NCBI GenBank assembly: GCA_965228445.1
Contig: OZ245813.1
Coordinates: 1,860,001-1,924,000 of the forward strand
Length of the DNA stretch: 64,000 nucleotides
Reading direction: 5' to 3'
Source of the DNA: Thalassobaculum sp965228445
GTDB taxonomy: Bacteria > Pseudomonadota > Alphaproteobacteria > Thalassobaculales > Thalassobaculaceae
In this document: positions 1-8,068 of the stretch, one piece after another
How positions within the stretch are numbered: position 1 is the first letter of the stretch
How the letters are laid out: every line of letters starts with the position of its first letter
The notes under the pieces: generated by a model
Told to the model about the DNA's origin: nothing
The model's input: the letters and a program-made list of their open reading frames with translations, nothing else
The model's database searches: none
Made by a program: the position numbers and the translations under genes

Positions 1-120
1 TTCATTCGATTTCATTGCATATAAATTTCTGCCCGTCAGCTGTTCAACCCACCCGCTCCGAACATCCGCGACCAAGACGTCTCGCACAGATCTTTTGAAC
101 CGCTCGTTCTTTCCGCACGA

Positions 121-171
121 TCCCATTGCTGCGTCCCATGCCGTCCCATGGATGCGTCCCATACATCCCAT
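121..171 (-). promoter_or_regulatory. Upstream cluster of five TCCCAT repeats (possible distal MraZ sites)
   Basis: Five copies of TCCCAT (ATGGGA on the minus strand) start at 121, 134, 144, 157 and 166. Spacings are 13, 10, 13 and 9 bp, so only one pair has the 10-bp spacing expected for MraZ. The hexamer is the same as in the regular array at 344-389, which suggests a degenerate or auxiliary array. It could also serve a promoter that lies outside the window. Confidence 0.45.
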
Positions 172-343
172 CCGGGCCTCGGCACACCAAACCAGAACAT
201 TTCATGAACAATATTCGCGAAACGTCCTTTTGCCGCGCCGAGAGCCTCTGCTTTCTCGCCTAACGGTTTTTCTTCCCCTTCACAGAACTGATGGCAGCCG
301 AAGCCGGAAAACCGCCTGTAATTCCCAAAGAATGAGGGCCGGT

Positions 344-389
344 TCCCATTGACCCCCATATGGTCCCATGGTATCCCATCATATCCCAT
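344..389 (-). promoter_or_regulatory. MraZ operator: five YCCCAT repeats with exact 10-bp period
   Basis: YCCCAT starts at 344, 354, 364, 374 and 384, each exactly 10 bp apart; the second copy is CCCCAT. A sixth, weaker copy (TCCCAA) lies at 323. Read on the minus strand the array is RTGGG plus 5 nt, five times. MraZ in E. coli binds direct TGGGN repeats separated by 5 nt in front of its own operon, so unit and period agree. In E. coli the TGGG reads along the coding strand; here it is on the opposite strand. The array lies about 150 bp before mraZ and very probably mediates autorepression of the dcw cluster. Confidence 0.8.
349..377 (+). promoter_or_regulatory. Candidate mraZ/dcw promoter inside the MraZ array
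   Basis: TTGACC at 349-354 matches the sigma70 -35 consensus in five of six bases. After 17 nt, TATCCC at 372-377 is a weak -10. Both lie inside the YCCCAT array, which would let MraZ block polymerase directly. The -10 is poor, so the promoter is tentative. The remainder of 390-537 shows no other clear element. Confidence 0.3.
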
Positions 390-537
390 GAAAGACGGTG
401 GGCGGACCACGCCCGTCGGAATTCACCGGCCCGATCCGTATCGGGGGACACGCTCGGAACCGGACACGGGTGCAAGGAGGTCGAGGCCGCAAGGTCGTAG
501 GGGAATAACGCCGGGTGACCGGCACGCGAGGGCACGG

Positions 538-1005
538 GTGGCGGTTTTTCTGTCCACATTCGCGAACAGGATCGACAAGAAGGGCCGGGTCTCGGTTCCT
601 GCGACGTTCCGTGCCGCCCTCGATCAGGAGCGCTCCGGCAGCGTCATTCTCTACCCCTCCTTCAAGCATCCCTGCCTGGAAGGCTGCGGCGACGACCGGA
701 TCGAGCAGATCGCCGAATCGATCGACGCGCTCGACGCCTTCTCCGAGGAAGCCGAAAACCTTCAGACCATCCTGGCCGACAGCGTGCGCCTGACCATCGA
801 CGGCGACGGCCGCATCATGCTGCCCAAGGATCTGGCCGAGTTCGCCGGCATGGGCGAGACCGCCATGTTCGTCGGCCTCGGCAAGAGCTTCCAGGTGTGG
901 GAGCCGGCCGCGTTCGAGGCGCACCGCAATGCCGCCCGCCAGCGCGCCCGCGACAAGGGCGCCACCCTGCGCATCGTGAAGCCGAACGAGGGGGGCGGGC
1001 GATGA
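538..1005 (+). CDS. mraZ: Transcriptional regulator MraZ
   Basis: MraZ is a DNA-binding protein of the AbrB/SpoVT fold that forms rings and represses the dcw cluster. The 155-residue product has the expected two tandem half-domains, each marked by a DxxxR loop (DKKGR at 13-17 and DGDGR at 88-92). The start is taken as GTG 538: GAGGG at 528-532 is a Shine-Dalgarno 5 nt upstream, and translation from there gives the conserved N-terminus MAVFLSTF. The open frame reaches back to 349 but the extra residues are not MraZ-like and would run over the operator. The stop overlaps the rsmH start, and the proposed binding array is at 344-389. Confidence 0.95.
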   Translation: MAVFLSTFANRIDKKGRVSVPATFRAALDQERSGSVILYPSFKHPCLEGCGDDRIEQIAESIDALDAFSEEAENLQTILADSVRLTIDGDGRIMLPKDLAEFAGMGETAMFVGLGKSFQVWEPAAFEAHRNAARQRARDKGATLRIVKPNEGGGR

Positions 1006-1976
1006 CCGGCTCCCTCCACATCTCCGTTCTGCTGGCCGAGGTCGTGACCGCCCTCGCGCCCAAGGCCGGCGAATGCCATCTGGACGGCACCTTCGGGGTC
1101 GGCGGCTATACCCGCGCGATCCTGGAGGCCGCCGACTGCACCGTCCTCGCCGTGGATCGCGACCCCGATGCGATCGCCCGAGCCCAGACCCTGGCGCAGG
1201 ATTTCGACGGCCGGCTGATCCCCCTGCACGGCCGATTCGGCGAGATGGACGCTCTCGCCCGCGACGCCGGCTACCCGAAACTCGACGGCATCGCCCTCGA
1301 TCTCGGCGTCTCCTCGCCCCAGCTCGACGAAGCCGAGCGCGGCTTCTCCTTCCGGTTCGACGGTCCGCTGGACATGCGCATGGAGAAGAACGGCCCGACC
1401 GCGGCCGACGTGGTGAACGAGGCAAGCGAGAAGGAACTGGCCGACATCATCTTCCATCTGGGCGAGGAGCGGTATGCCCGCCGCGTCGCCAAAGCGATCG
1501 TCACGGCACGGACGACGACGGCCATCCGGCGGACCGGCGAGCTTGCCGAGCTTGTCCGCCGGGTGGTGCCGTCCGCCCCGGATCGCAGCATCGATCCCGC
1601 GACCCGCACCTTCCAGGGCCTGCGCATTCATGTGAACCGAGAGCTGGAAGAGCTCGACCAGGGACTGGACGCGGCCGAGCGGCTGCTCGCGCCGGGCGGC
1701 CGGCTGGCGGTCGTCTCGTTCCATTCGCTTGAGGACCGGCGGGTGAAGACCTTCCTGCGCAAGCGCTCCGGCCGCACCGCCAACCCGTCGCGCCATACTC
1801 CCGACGCCATCGCCGGCAAGCCGGCCGAGCGTCAGCCGACCTTCACCCTGACCAGCGCGCGTCCGATCGCTCCCTCCGAGGAGGAGATCGCCCGCAACCC
1901 CCGCGCCCGCTCCGCCCGTCTGCGGGTGGGCCACCGCACGGATGCCCCGGCCTGGACCGGGCAGGAGGCAGCGTGA
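1002..1976 (+). CDS. rsmH: 16S rRNA (cytosine1402-N4)-methyltransferase RsmH
   Basis: RsmH (formerly MraW) transfers a methyl group from S-adenosylmethionine to N4 of C1402 in the 16S rRNA decoding centre. The 324-residue protein has the family length. The SAM-binding loop GTFGVGGYT lies at 29-37 and the acidic VDRDPDAI after strand 2 at 51-58; the C-terminal half carries the conserved SFHSLEDR segment. The ATG at 1002 overlaps the mraZ stop by 4 nt (ATGA), indicating translational coupling. It is second in the dcw cluster, as in most bacteria. Confidence 0.97.
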   Translation: MTGSLHISVLLAEVVTALAPKAGECHLDGTFGVGGYTRAILEAADCTVLAVDRDPDAIARAQTLAQDFDGRLIPLHGRFGEMDALARDAGYPKLDGIALDLGVSSPQLDEAERGFSFRFDGPLDMRMEKNGPTAADVVNEASEKELADIIFHLGEERYARRVAKAIVTARTTTAIRRTGELAELVRRVVPSAPDRSIDPATRTFQGLRIHVNRELEELDQGLDAAERLLAPGGRLAVVSFHSLEDRRVKTFLRKRSGRTANPSRHTPDAIAGKPAERQPTFTLTSARPIAPSEEEIARNPRARSARLRVGHRTDAPAWTGQEAA

Positions 1977-2386
1977 TGCGTCGCGTAACGATCCTTTGGT
2001 TCCTGGTCGCCGCCTGTCTGGGCGTCGCCCTGTTCATGGTGAAGTACGAGGTCCAGGACCGTGAGGAGAAGCTCGCCGCCCTGCACCGCGAGATCCTGGC
2101 CAACCAGGAGGCGGTGCACGTGCTCGAGGCCGAGTGGTCCTACCTCAACCGGCCGAGCAACCTGGAGGCGATGGTCCGCCGCCATCTCGACCTGGTGCCG
2201 CTGGACACCACCCGCCTCGGGCAGATCGAGCAGCTGCCGATCCGCCTGCCCTCGCTGTTGGACGATGCCGGCACGATGAGCGCCGGCCTGCAGGACGCGG
2301 CGGCCACCGCCGACGGCCTCGCGGTCTTCGCGCCGCCTGCGCCCCTGCCCCGTCCCATCACCATCTCCGCGAAGGTGCGCCGATGA
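1976..2386 (+). CDS. ftsL: Cell division protein FtsL
   Basis: FtsL is a bitopic inner-membrane protein that joins FtsB and FtsQ and activates the FtsWI synthase. The 136-residue product has a short cytoplasmic start, one membrane helix at about 6-23, a periplasmic coiled-coil segment (about 28-70), and a Pro/Ala-rich tail. Sequence conservation in this family is low, so topology, size and position between rsmH and ftsI support the call. ATG 1976 overlaps the rsmH stop by 1 nt (TGATG); GTG 1973 is a possible alternative start. The stop overlaps ftsI by 4 nt. Confidence 0.85.
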   Translation: MRRVTILWFLVAACLGVALFMVKYEVQDREEKLAALHREILANQEAVHVLEAEWSYLNRPSNLEAMVRRHLDLVPLDTTRLGQIEQLPIRLPSLLDDAGTMSAGLQDAAATADGLAVFAPPAPLPRPITISAKVRR

Positions 2387-4095
2387 CCGACTTCCCCCAG
2401 ATCAGAGCGGGTAAGTCGGTTCGCCTTGAAGGCGTCACCAAGCAGGCGCTGGAGATCGGGCGGAACCGCCTGATCCTCGCCGGCTGCCTGCTGACCCTGG
2501 CCTTCACCGCCGTCGCCGGGCGGGTCGTCGAGCTGTCCGCCCTGCGCGACCACAACGAGCCGACGGTGCCGACCGCCGCGGCCGATGCCGCGCTGCAGAC
2601 CGGCCGTGCCGACATCGTCGACCGCAACGGGCTGCTGGTGGCGACCTCCCTGCGCACCCCCTCGCTCTACGCCGACCCGACCGAGGTGCTGGACGCGGCC
2701 CGCGCCGCGCGCCGTCTGACCACCGTGCTGACCGACCTGCCGGTCGCCGAGGTCGAGGCGAAGCTGCGGGCGAACCGCCGCTTCGTCTGGCTGAAGCGCA
2801 GCCTGACCCCGCACGAGCAGTACCGGGTGAACGCGCTCGGCATCCCTGGCCTGCATTTCATGGACGAGTGGAAGCGGATCTATCCGCAGAGCTCGCTGAT
2901 GGCGCATGTGGTCGGCTTCACCGACATCGACGACCGGGGCATCTCCGGCGTCGAACGCTCGTTCGACGAGGTCCTGCGCGACGGCCGGGAGTCGCTGCAC
3001 CTGTCGATCGACCTGCGCATCCAGCACATCGTGCGCCAGGAACTGGCCCATCAGATCAGCATCTTCGAGGCGATCGGCGGCACCGGCGTCGTGCTTGACG
3101 TCAATACCGGCGAGACCGTCGCGATGGTTTCGCTGCCCGATTTCGACCCGAACATGGCCGCCGAGATGAGCGAGGACCAGCGCTTCAACCGCGCGACCCT
3201 CGGCGTCTACGAGATGGGCTCGACCTTCAAGATCTTTAACACCGCCATGGCGCTCGACGCCGGGACGGTGACGCTGAGCGACGGCTACGACGCCAGCAAG
3301 CCGATCAAGATCGCCCGCTTCACCATCAACGACTTCCACGGCGAGAACCGCTGGCTCTCGGTGGCCGAAATCTTCAAGTACTCGTCCAACATCGGCTCGG
3401 TGAAGATGGCGATGGATGTCGGCACCGAGCGGCAGAAGGAGTTCATGGGCCGCATGGGCATGCTGCAGCCCATGTCGCTGGAACTGCCGGAGCGCGGATA
3501 CCCGCTGGTCCCGTCCCCGTGGCGGCCGATCAACACCATGACGATCTCCTTCGGCCACGGGCTGTCGGTCAGCCCGATGCACCTCGCCGCCGGCGTGGCG
3601 ACCGTGGTCAATGGCGGCATCAAGCGGCCGACCACCCTGCTGAAGACCGAGGGCCGGGTGATGGGCGAGGAGGTGCTGAAGCCGTCGACCTCGCAGGCGA
3701 TGCGCAAGCTGATGCGTCTGGTCGTGCTGGACGGCACCGGCCGCAATGCCGACGCCAAGGGCTACCTGGTCGGCGGCAAGACCGGTACGGCGGAAAAGGC
3801 CGGCGGCGGCCGCGGCTATGCCCGCAAATCGCTGCTGTCCTCCTTCGTCGCCGCGTTCCCGGTCAACGATCCGAAATACGTCGTGCTGGTCATGGTGGAC
3901 GAGCCGAAGGGGCAGAAGTTCAGCCACGGCTACGCCACCGGCGGCTGGGTCGCGGCCCCCGCCGTCAAGCGCATCGTCGAGCGCGCCGCCCCCCTCCTTG
4001 GTGTGGCGCCGGTCGACATGGATGCGCCCGAGATTCGCCGCGATCTGCTGGTCGATTTACCCGATGCTGGAGGTAAACGACTTGCGTCTTTCTGA
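2383..4095 (+). CDS. ftsI: Peptidoglycan D,D-transpeptidase FtsI (PBP3)
   Basis: FtsI is the septal class B penicillin-binding protein that cross-links peptidoglycan with FtsW. The 570-residue protein has a short cytoplasmic tail, a membrane helix at about 29-46, the PBP dimer domain, and a transpeptidase domain. Its three catalytic motifs are visible: STFK with nucleophile Ser280, SSN at 334-336, and KTGT at 466-469. ATG 2383 overlaps the ftsL stop by 4 nt. The open frame extends upstream to 2134 but only as a shadow of ftsL. The 3' end overlaps the proposed TTG start of murE by 14 nt. Confidence 0.97.
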   Translation: MTDFPQIRAGKSVRLEGVTKQALEIGRNRLILAGCLLTLAFTAVAGRVVELSALRDHNEPTVPTAAADAALQTGRADIVDRNGLLVATSLRTPSLYADPTEVLDAARAARRLTTVLTDLPVAEVEAKLRANRRFVWLKRSLTPHEQYRVNALGIPGLHFMDEWKRIYPQSSLMAHVVGFTDIDDRGISGVERSFDEVLRDGRESLHLSIDLRIQHIVRQELAHQISIFEAIGGTGVVLDVNTGETVAMVSLPDFDPNMAAEMSEDQRFNRATLGVYEMGSTFKIFNTAMALDAGTVTLSDGYDASKPIKIARFTINDFHGENRWLSVAEIFKYSSNIGSVKMAMDVGTERQKEFMGRMGMLQPMSLELPERGYPLVPSPWRPINTMTISFGHGLSVSPMHLAAGVATVVNGGIKRPTTLLKTEGRVMGEEVLKPSTSQAMRKLMRLVVLDGTGRNADAKGYLVGGKTGTAEKAGGGRGYARKSLLSSFVAAFPVNDPKYVVLVMVDEPKGQKFSHGYATGGWVAAPAVKRIVERAAPLLGVAPVDMDAPEIRRDLLVDLPDAGGKRLASF

Positions 4096-5557
4096 TCTCA
4101 TCAACGCCCAGAGTGCTGCGCCGAGTGCGGCGCCCTCAGTCCTGGTTTCCGGGGATCCGGAGATCGTCGGCCTGACCGCCGACAGCCGCGAGGTGCGTCC
4201 GGGCTATCTGTTCGCCGCCCTGCCGGGCTCGAAGCTGGACGGCCGTGCCTATATCGCCGACGCGGTCGCCAAGGGTGCGGCCGCCGTGCTGACCACACCG
4301 GACGTCGCCGACTGCGCGGTCGGCCTGGTACGCGACGCCGACCCGCGCCGCCGCCTCGCCCGCATGGCCGCCCGCTTCTACGGTCCGCAGCCGGAGACGG
4401 TGGTGGCCGTGACCGGCACCAACGGCAAGACCTCCGTGGCCGAGTTCACCCGCCAGATCTGGAACGGCGCCGGCTATGCCGCCGCGTCGATCGGCACGCT
4501 CGGCCTGACCGTGGACGGCGAGACCACCGGCCCGGCCCTGACCACGCCGGATCCGATCCAGCTGCACCAGCTGCTGCACGACCTGGCGGATGTCAGCGTC
4601 GATCACGCCGCGCTGGAGGCTTCCAGCCACGGGCTGGACCAGGCCCGGCTGGACGGCGTCGAGATCCGTGCCGCCGCCTTCACCAACCTGACCCGCGACC
4701 ATCTCGACTACCACGGCGACATGGACGCCTACCGCACCGCCAAGCTCGGTCTGTTCGACCGGGTCATGGCGCCGGGCGGCACCGCGGTGCTCAACATGGA
4801 CTCGCCCGAGTTCGACAAGTTCCGCGAGGCCGCCGAGCGCCGCCGCCACCGCGTCGTGTCCTACGGCATGCGCCCGGGCGCGGAGCTGCGGATCGTCGAG
4901 CGGCGCGCCCGGCCGACCGGTCAGGAGCTGGAGATCGCCGTCGGCGGCCGCTCCCATCTGGTCGAGCTGGCGCTGATCGGCGACTTCCAGGCCTGGAACG
5001 CGCTGGCCGCCCTCGGCCTCGCCATCGGCAGCGGCACGCCGATGCAGCTCGCCCTGGACGCCCTGCCCCGCCTGACCGGCGTGCGCGGCCGCATGGAGCG
5101 GGTCGCGGTGCTGGCGAACGGGGCCGCCGTCTACGTGGATTTCGCCCATACCTCCGACGCGCTGGAGACGGTGCTGAAGGCGGTGCGACCCCATACCGAG
5201 GGCGCGCTGTGGTGCGTGTTCGGCTGCGGCGGCGACCGCGACCCGGGCAAGCGGCCGATGATGGGCTGCGCCGTCGCCAAACATGCCGATCGACCGATCG
5301 TCACCGACGACAATCCGCGCTCCGAGGACCCGGCCCTGATCCGCGCCGCCACCATGGCCGCCTGCAAGGGCGGGGTGGAGATCGGCGACCGCCGCACCGC
5401 CATCCACGAGACCGTCGCGCAGCTGGGCCCGGGCGACGTGCTGGTGATCGCCGGCAAGGGCCACGAGCAGGGCCAGGAGATCCAGGGTGTGAAGCACCCG
5501 TTCGACGACGCCACCGTGGCGCGCGAGGCCATCGCCGCGCGGGACGGTGCCGCATGA
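4082..5557 (+). CDS. murE: UDP-MurNAc-L-Ala-D-Glu:meso-diaminopimelate ligase MurE
   Basis: MurE adds the third stem-peptide residue to UDP-MurNAc-dipeptide in the cytoplasm. The 491-residue protein has the Mur ligase domains in order: N-terminal UDP-binding, central ATPase with GTNGKT at 112-117, and C-terminal domain with DDNPR at 409-413. The DNPR motif is the signature for meso-diaminopimelate rather than lysine. I chose TTG 4082 as start because GGAGG at 4069-4073 lies 8 nt before it and the product begins MRLSDLI, typical of MurE. ATG 4064 is in frame but precedes that ribosome binding site. The end overlaps murF by 4 nt. Confidence 0.96.
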   Translation: MRLSDLINAQSAAPSAAPSVLVSGDPEIVGLTADSREVRPGYLFAALPGSKLDGRAYIADAVAKGAAAVLTTPDVADCAVGLVRDADPRRRLARMAARFYGPQPETVVAVTGTNGKTSVAEFTRQIWNGAGYAAASIGTLGLTVDGETTGPALTTPDPIQLHQLLHDLADVSVDHAALEASSHGLDQARLDGVEIRAAAFTNLTRDHLDYHGDMDAYRTAKLGLFDRVMAPGGTAVLNMDSPEFDKFREAAERRRHRVVSYGMRPGAELRIVERRARPTGQELEIAVGGRSHLVELALIGDFQAWNALAALGLAIGSGTPMQLALDALPRLTGVRGRMERVAVLANGAAVYVDFAHTSDALETVLKAVRPHTEGALWCVFGCGGDRDPGKRPMMGCAVAKHADRPIVTDDNPRSEDPALIRAATMAACKGGVEIGDRRTAIHETVAQLGPGDVLVIAGKGHEQGQEIQGVKHPFDDATVAREAIAARDGAA

Positions 5558-6972
5558 CCGCGCTGTGGACCCGCGACACCGCCGTCGAAGCGACCCAGGG
5601 CAAGGCCGTCGGGCCGGACTGGACCGCCACCGGCGTGACCATCGACAGCCGCAAGATCGAGGCCGGCGACCTCTTCGTCGCCCTGCCTGGCGAGCGGGTG
5701 GACGGCCATGACTACGTCGCCGCCGCCCTGCAGGCCGGGGCCGCCGCCGCGCTGGTCTCCCGCGTGCCGGAGGGGATGGAGAATGCGCCGCTGCTGGTGG
5801 TGACGGACGTGCTGGAGGGGCTGGAGGATCTGGCCCGCGCCGCCCGTGCCCGGTCCCATGCCCGGATCGTCGCGGTGACCGGCAGCGTCGGCAAGACCGG
5901 CACTAAGGAAATGCTGGCCGCCTGCCTCGCCGTCCACGGCAAGACGGTGGCGAGCGTGGGCAACCTGAACAACCACATCGGTGCGCCGCTCTCCCTCGCC
6001 CGCCTGCCGCAGGACTGCGACTTCGCGGTGTTCGAGCTCGGCATGAACCATGCGGACGAAATCCGCCCGCTGACCCGGCTGGTGGCGCCGCATGCGGCCA
6101 TCATCACCAATGTCGAGCCGGTGCATATCGAGTTCTTCGACGGCATCGACGGGATCGCCGATGCCAAGGCAGAGATCCTCGAAGGCCTGGAGCCCGGCGG
6201 CGTCGCGGTGCTGAACGCCGACAACGGCAGCTTCCAGCGGATCCGCGCCCGGGCCCGGGCGCTCGGCGTCGACCGGGTCGTGACTTTCGGCCAGGGCGCG
6301 ACCTGCGACGTGCGCGGCGTCAGCATTGGTGCGGGCGCCGACGGCACCGATGTGACCGCCGCCGTGGCCGGCACCGAGATCGGCTGGACGGTCGGCGGCA
6401 TCGGCACGCACTGGGGCTTCAACAGCCTCGGCGTGGTCGCCATGCTGCACGCGCTGAAGCTGGACATCGCGCCCTGCCTGGCACGTCTCGGCTCCGTCTC
6501 GGCCATGCGCGGCCGCGGCGGCCAGATCGCGCTCGGCACCGCCGATGGCGGCACCGCGCTGCTGATCGACGAGAGCTACAACGCCAGCCCGCCGGCCGTG
6601 CGCGCGGCCCTTTCGGTGTTCGCCGGCACCCCGGCCAGCCGACGGATCCTGGTGCTGGGCGACATGCGCGAGCTGGGCGACACCGCCCCCGCCGCCCATG
6701 CCGGGCTGAAGGACGCCGTCGCGGCGGCACAACCGGATGCGATCTACCTCTGCGGCGATGCCATGGCCCATCTGCGCGACGCGCTGGGCCCGGATCGCGT
6801 GACCCTGTGGGCCGAGACCGCCGGCGCCCTTGCCGGGCCGGTTGCGGACAATGTGAAGGATGGCGACGTGGTACTCATCAAAGGATCGCTCGCCATGGGC
6901 ATGAAGGCGATCGTGACGGCGCTGGAAGCGGCCGGCACCGCCGCCCCGCGCGTTCAGGCCGGGGGACGCTGA
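5554..6972 (+). CDS. murF: UDP-MurNAc-tripeptide:D-Ala-D-Ala ligase MurF
   Basis: MurF attaches the D-Ala-D-Ala dipeptide to UDP-MurNAc-tripeptide, the last cytoplasmic step of precursor synthesis. The 472-residue product has the Mur ligase layout, with P-loop GSVGKT at 110-115 and the ESYNASP segment in the C-terminal domain. GSVGKT in place of GTNGKT is usual for MurF and separates it from MurE and MurD. The ATG overlaps the murE stop by 4 nt; mraY follows after 3 nt. Confidence 0.96.
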   Translation: MTALWTRDTAVEATQGKAVGPDWTATGVTIDSRKIEAGDLFVALPGERVDGHDYVAAALQAGAAAALVSRVPEGMENAPLLVVTDVLEGLEDLARAARARSHARIVAVTGSVGKTGTKEMLAACLAVHGKTVASVGNLNNHIGAPLSLARLPQDCDFAVFELGMNHADEIRPLTRLVAPHAAIITNVEPVHIEFFDGIDGIADAKAEILEGLEPGGVAVLNADNGSFQRIRARARALGVDRVVTFGQGATCDVRGVSIGAGADGTDVTAAVAGTEIGWTVGGIGTHWGFNSLGVVAMLHALKLDIAPCLARLGSVSAMRGRGGQIALGTADGGTALLIDESYNASPPAVRAALSVFAGTPASRRILVLGDMRELGDTAPAAHAGLKDAVAAAQPDAIYLCGDAMAHLRDALGPDRVTLWAETAGALAGPVADNVKDGDVVLIKGSLAMGMKAIVTALEAAGTAAPRVQAGGR

Positions 6973-6975
6973 GCC

Positions 6976-8064
6976 ATGCTGTACAACCTCCTCGCGCCCT
7001 TCGCCGATCAGTTCCAGGCCTTCAACCTGTTCCGCTACCTGACGTTCCGCACCGGCGGAGCGACGATGACGGCGCTGTTCATCGCCTTCGTGATGGGGCC
7101 GGCGGTGATCCGCTGGCTGAAGAGCCGTCAGGCCGACGGCCAGCCGATCCGCGAGGACGGCCCGGAAAGCCACCTGTTGACCAAGAAGGGCACGCCGACC
7201 ATGGGCGGCCTGCTGATCCTGATCGCGCTGGTGGTCTCCACCCTGCTCTGGGCCAACCTGTCGAACCTCTATGTCTGGGCGACCCTGATGGTGACGCTGG
7301 GCTTCGGCGCGATCGGCTTCTCCGACGACTGGCTGAAGCTGACCAAGAAGAACACCAAGGGCCTGCCGGGCAAGCTGAAGCTCGCCTTCCAGATCGCCAT
7401 CGCGACGGCGGCGGCCCTCGCCATCACCTCGACCTTCGACGAGCCGCTGACCTTCAGTCTGGCCGTGCCGTTCTTCAAGGACCTGCTGCTGAACCTGAGC
7501 TGGTTCTTCATTCCCTTCGCCGTCTTCGTGATGATCGGCGCCTCGAACGCGGTGAACCTGACCGACGGCCTCGACGGTCTCGCCATCGTGCCGGTGATGA
7601 TCGCCGGCGGCGTGTTCGCGCTGATCTCCTACCTCGTCGGCAACGCCGTCTTCGCCAACTACCTGCAGATCCACCACGTGCCGGGCACCGGCGAGCTGGC
7701 CGTCGTCTGCGGCGCGCTGATCGGCGCCGGCCTCGGCTTCCTGTGGTTCAACGCCCCGCCGGCCATGGTGTTCATGGGCGATACCGGCTCGCTGTCCCTG
7801 GGCGGCGCGCTCGGCACCATCAGCGTCATCACCAAGCATGAGCTGGTGCTGGCCATCGTCGGCGGGCTGTTCGTGCTGGAGACGGTCTCGGTGATCGTCC
7901 AGGTCGCCTCGTTCAAGCTGACCGGCAAGCGCGTCTTCCGCATGGCTCCGCTGCACCACCACTTCGAGAAGAAGGGCTGGCAGGAGCCGACCATCGTCAT
8001 CCGGTTCTGGATCATCGCCATCATCCTGGCGCTGGTCGGCCTGTCCACGCTGAAGCTGAGGTAG
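6976..8064 (+). CDS. mraY: Phospho-MurNAc-pentapeptide transferase MraY
   Basis: MraY transfers phospho-MurNAc-pentapeptide from UDP to undecaprenyl phosphate, forming lipid I at the inner face of the membrane. The 362-residue protein is almost entirely hydrophobic with about ten membrane helices. Conserved loops are present: the SDDWLK region, NLTDGLDGL (about 194-202) and the HHHFE motif near the C-terminus that helps place Mg2+ and substrate. Length and start agree with the family. It sits 3 nt after murF and 4 nt before murD. Confidence 0.97.
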   Translation: MLYNLLAPFADQFQAFNLFRYLTFRTGGATMTALFIAFVMGPAVIRWLKSRQADGQPIREDGPESHLLTKKGTPTMGGLLILIALVVSTLLWANLSNLYVWATLMVTLGFGAIGFSDDWLKLTKKNTKGLPGKLKLAFQIAIATAAALAITSTFDEPLTFSLAVPFFKDLLLNLSWFFIPFAVFVMIGASNAVNLTDGLDGLAIVPVMIAGGVFALISYLVGNAVFANYLQIHHVPGTGELAVVCGALIGAGLGFLWFNAPPAMVFMGDTGSLSLGGALGTISVITKHELVLAIVGGLFVLETVSVIVQVASFKLTGKRVFRMAPLHHHFEKKGWQEPTIVIRFWIIAIILALVGLSTLKLR

Positions 8065-8068
8065 CGCC

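Noticed and set aside
349..537. Upstream extension of mraZ
   Set aside because: The frame is open but the residues are not MraZ-like, there is a good ribosome site for GTG 538, and the extension would run through the operator.
1..537. RNase P RNA gene before mraZ, as in some alphaproteobacteria
   Set aside because: I looked for the conserved core (GAGGAAAGTCCGGGC-like) and did not find it; the region holds the MraZ arrays instead.
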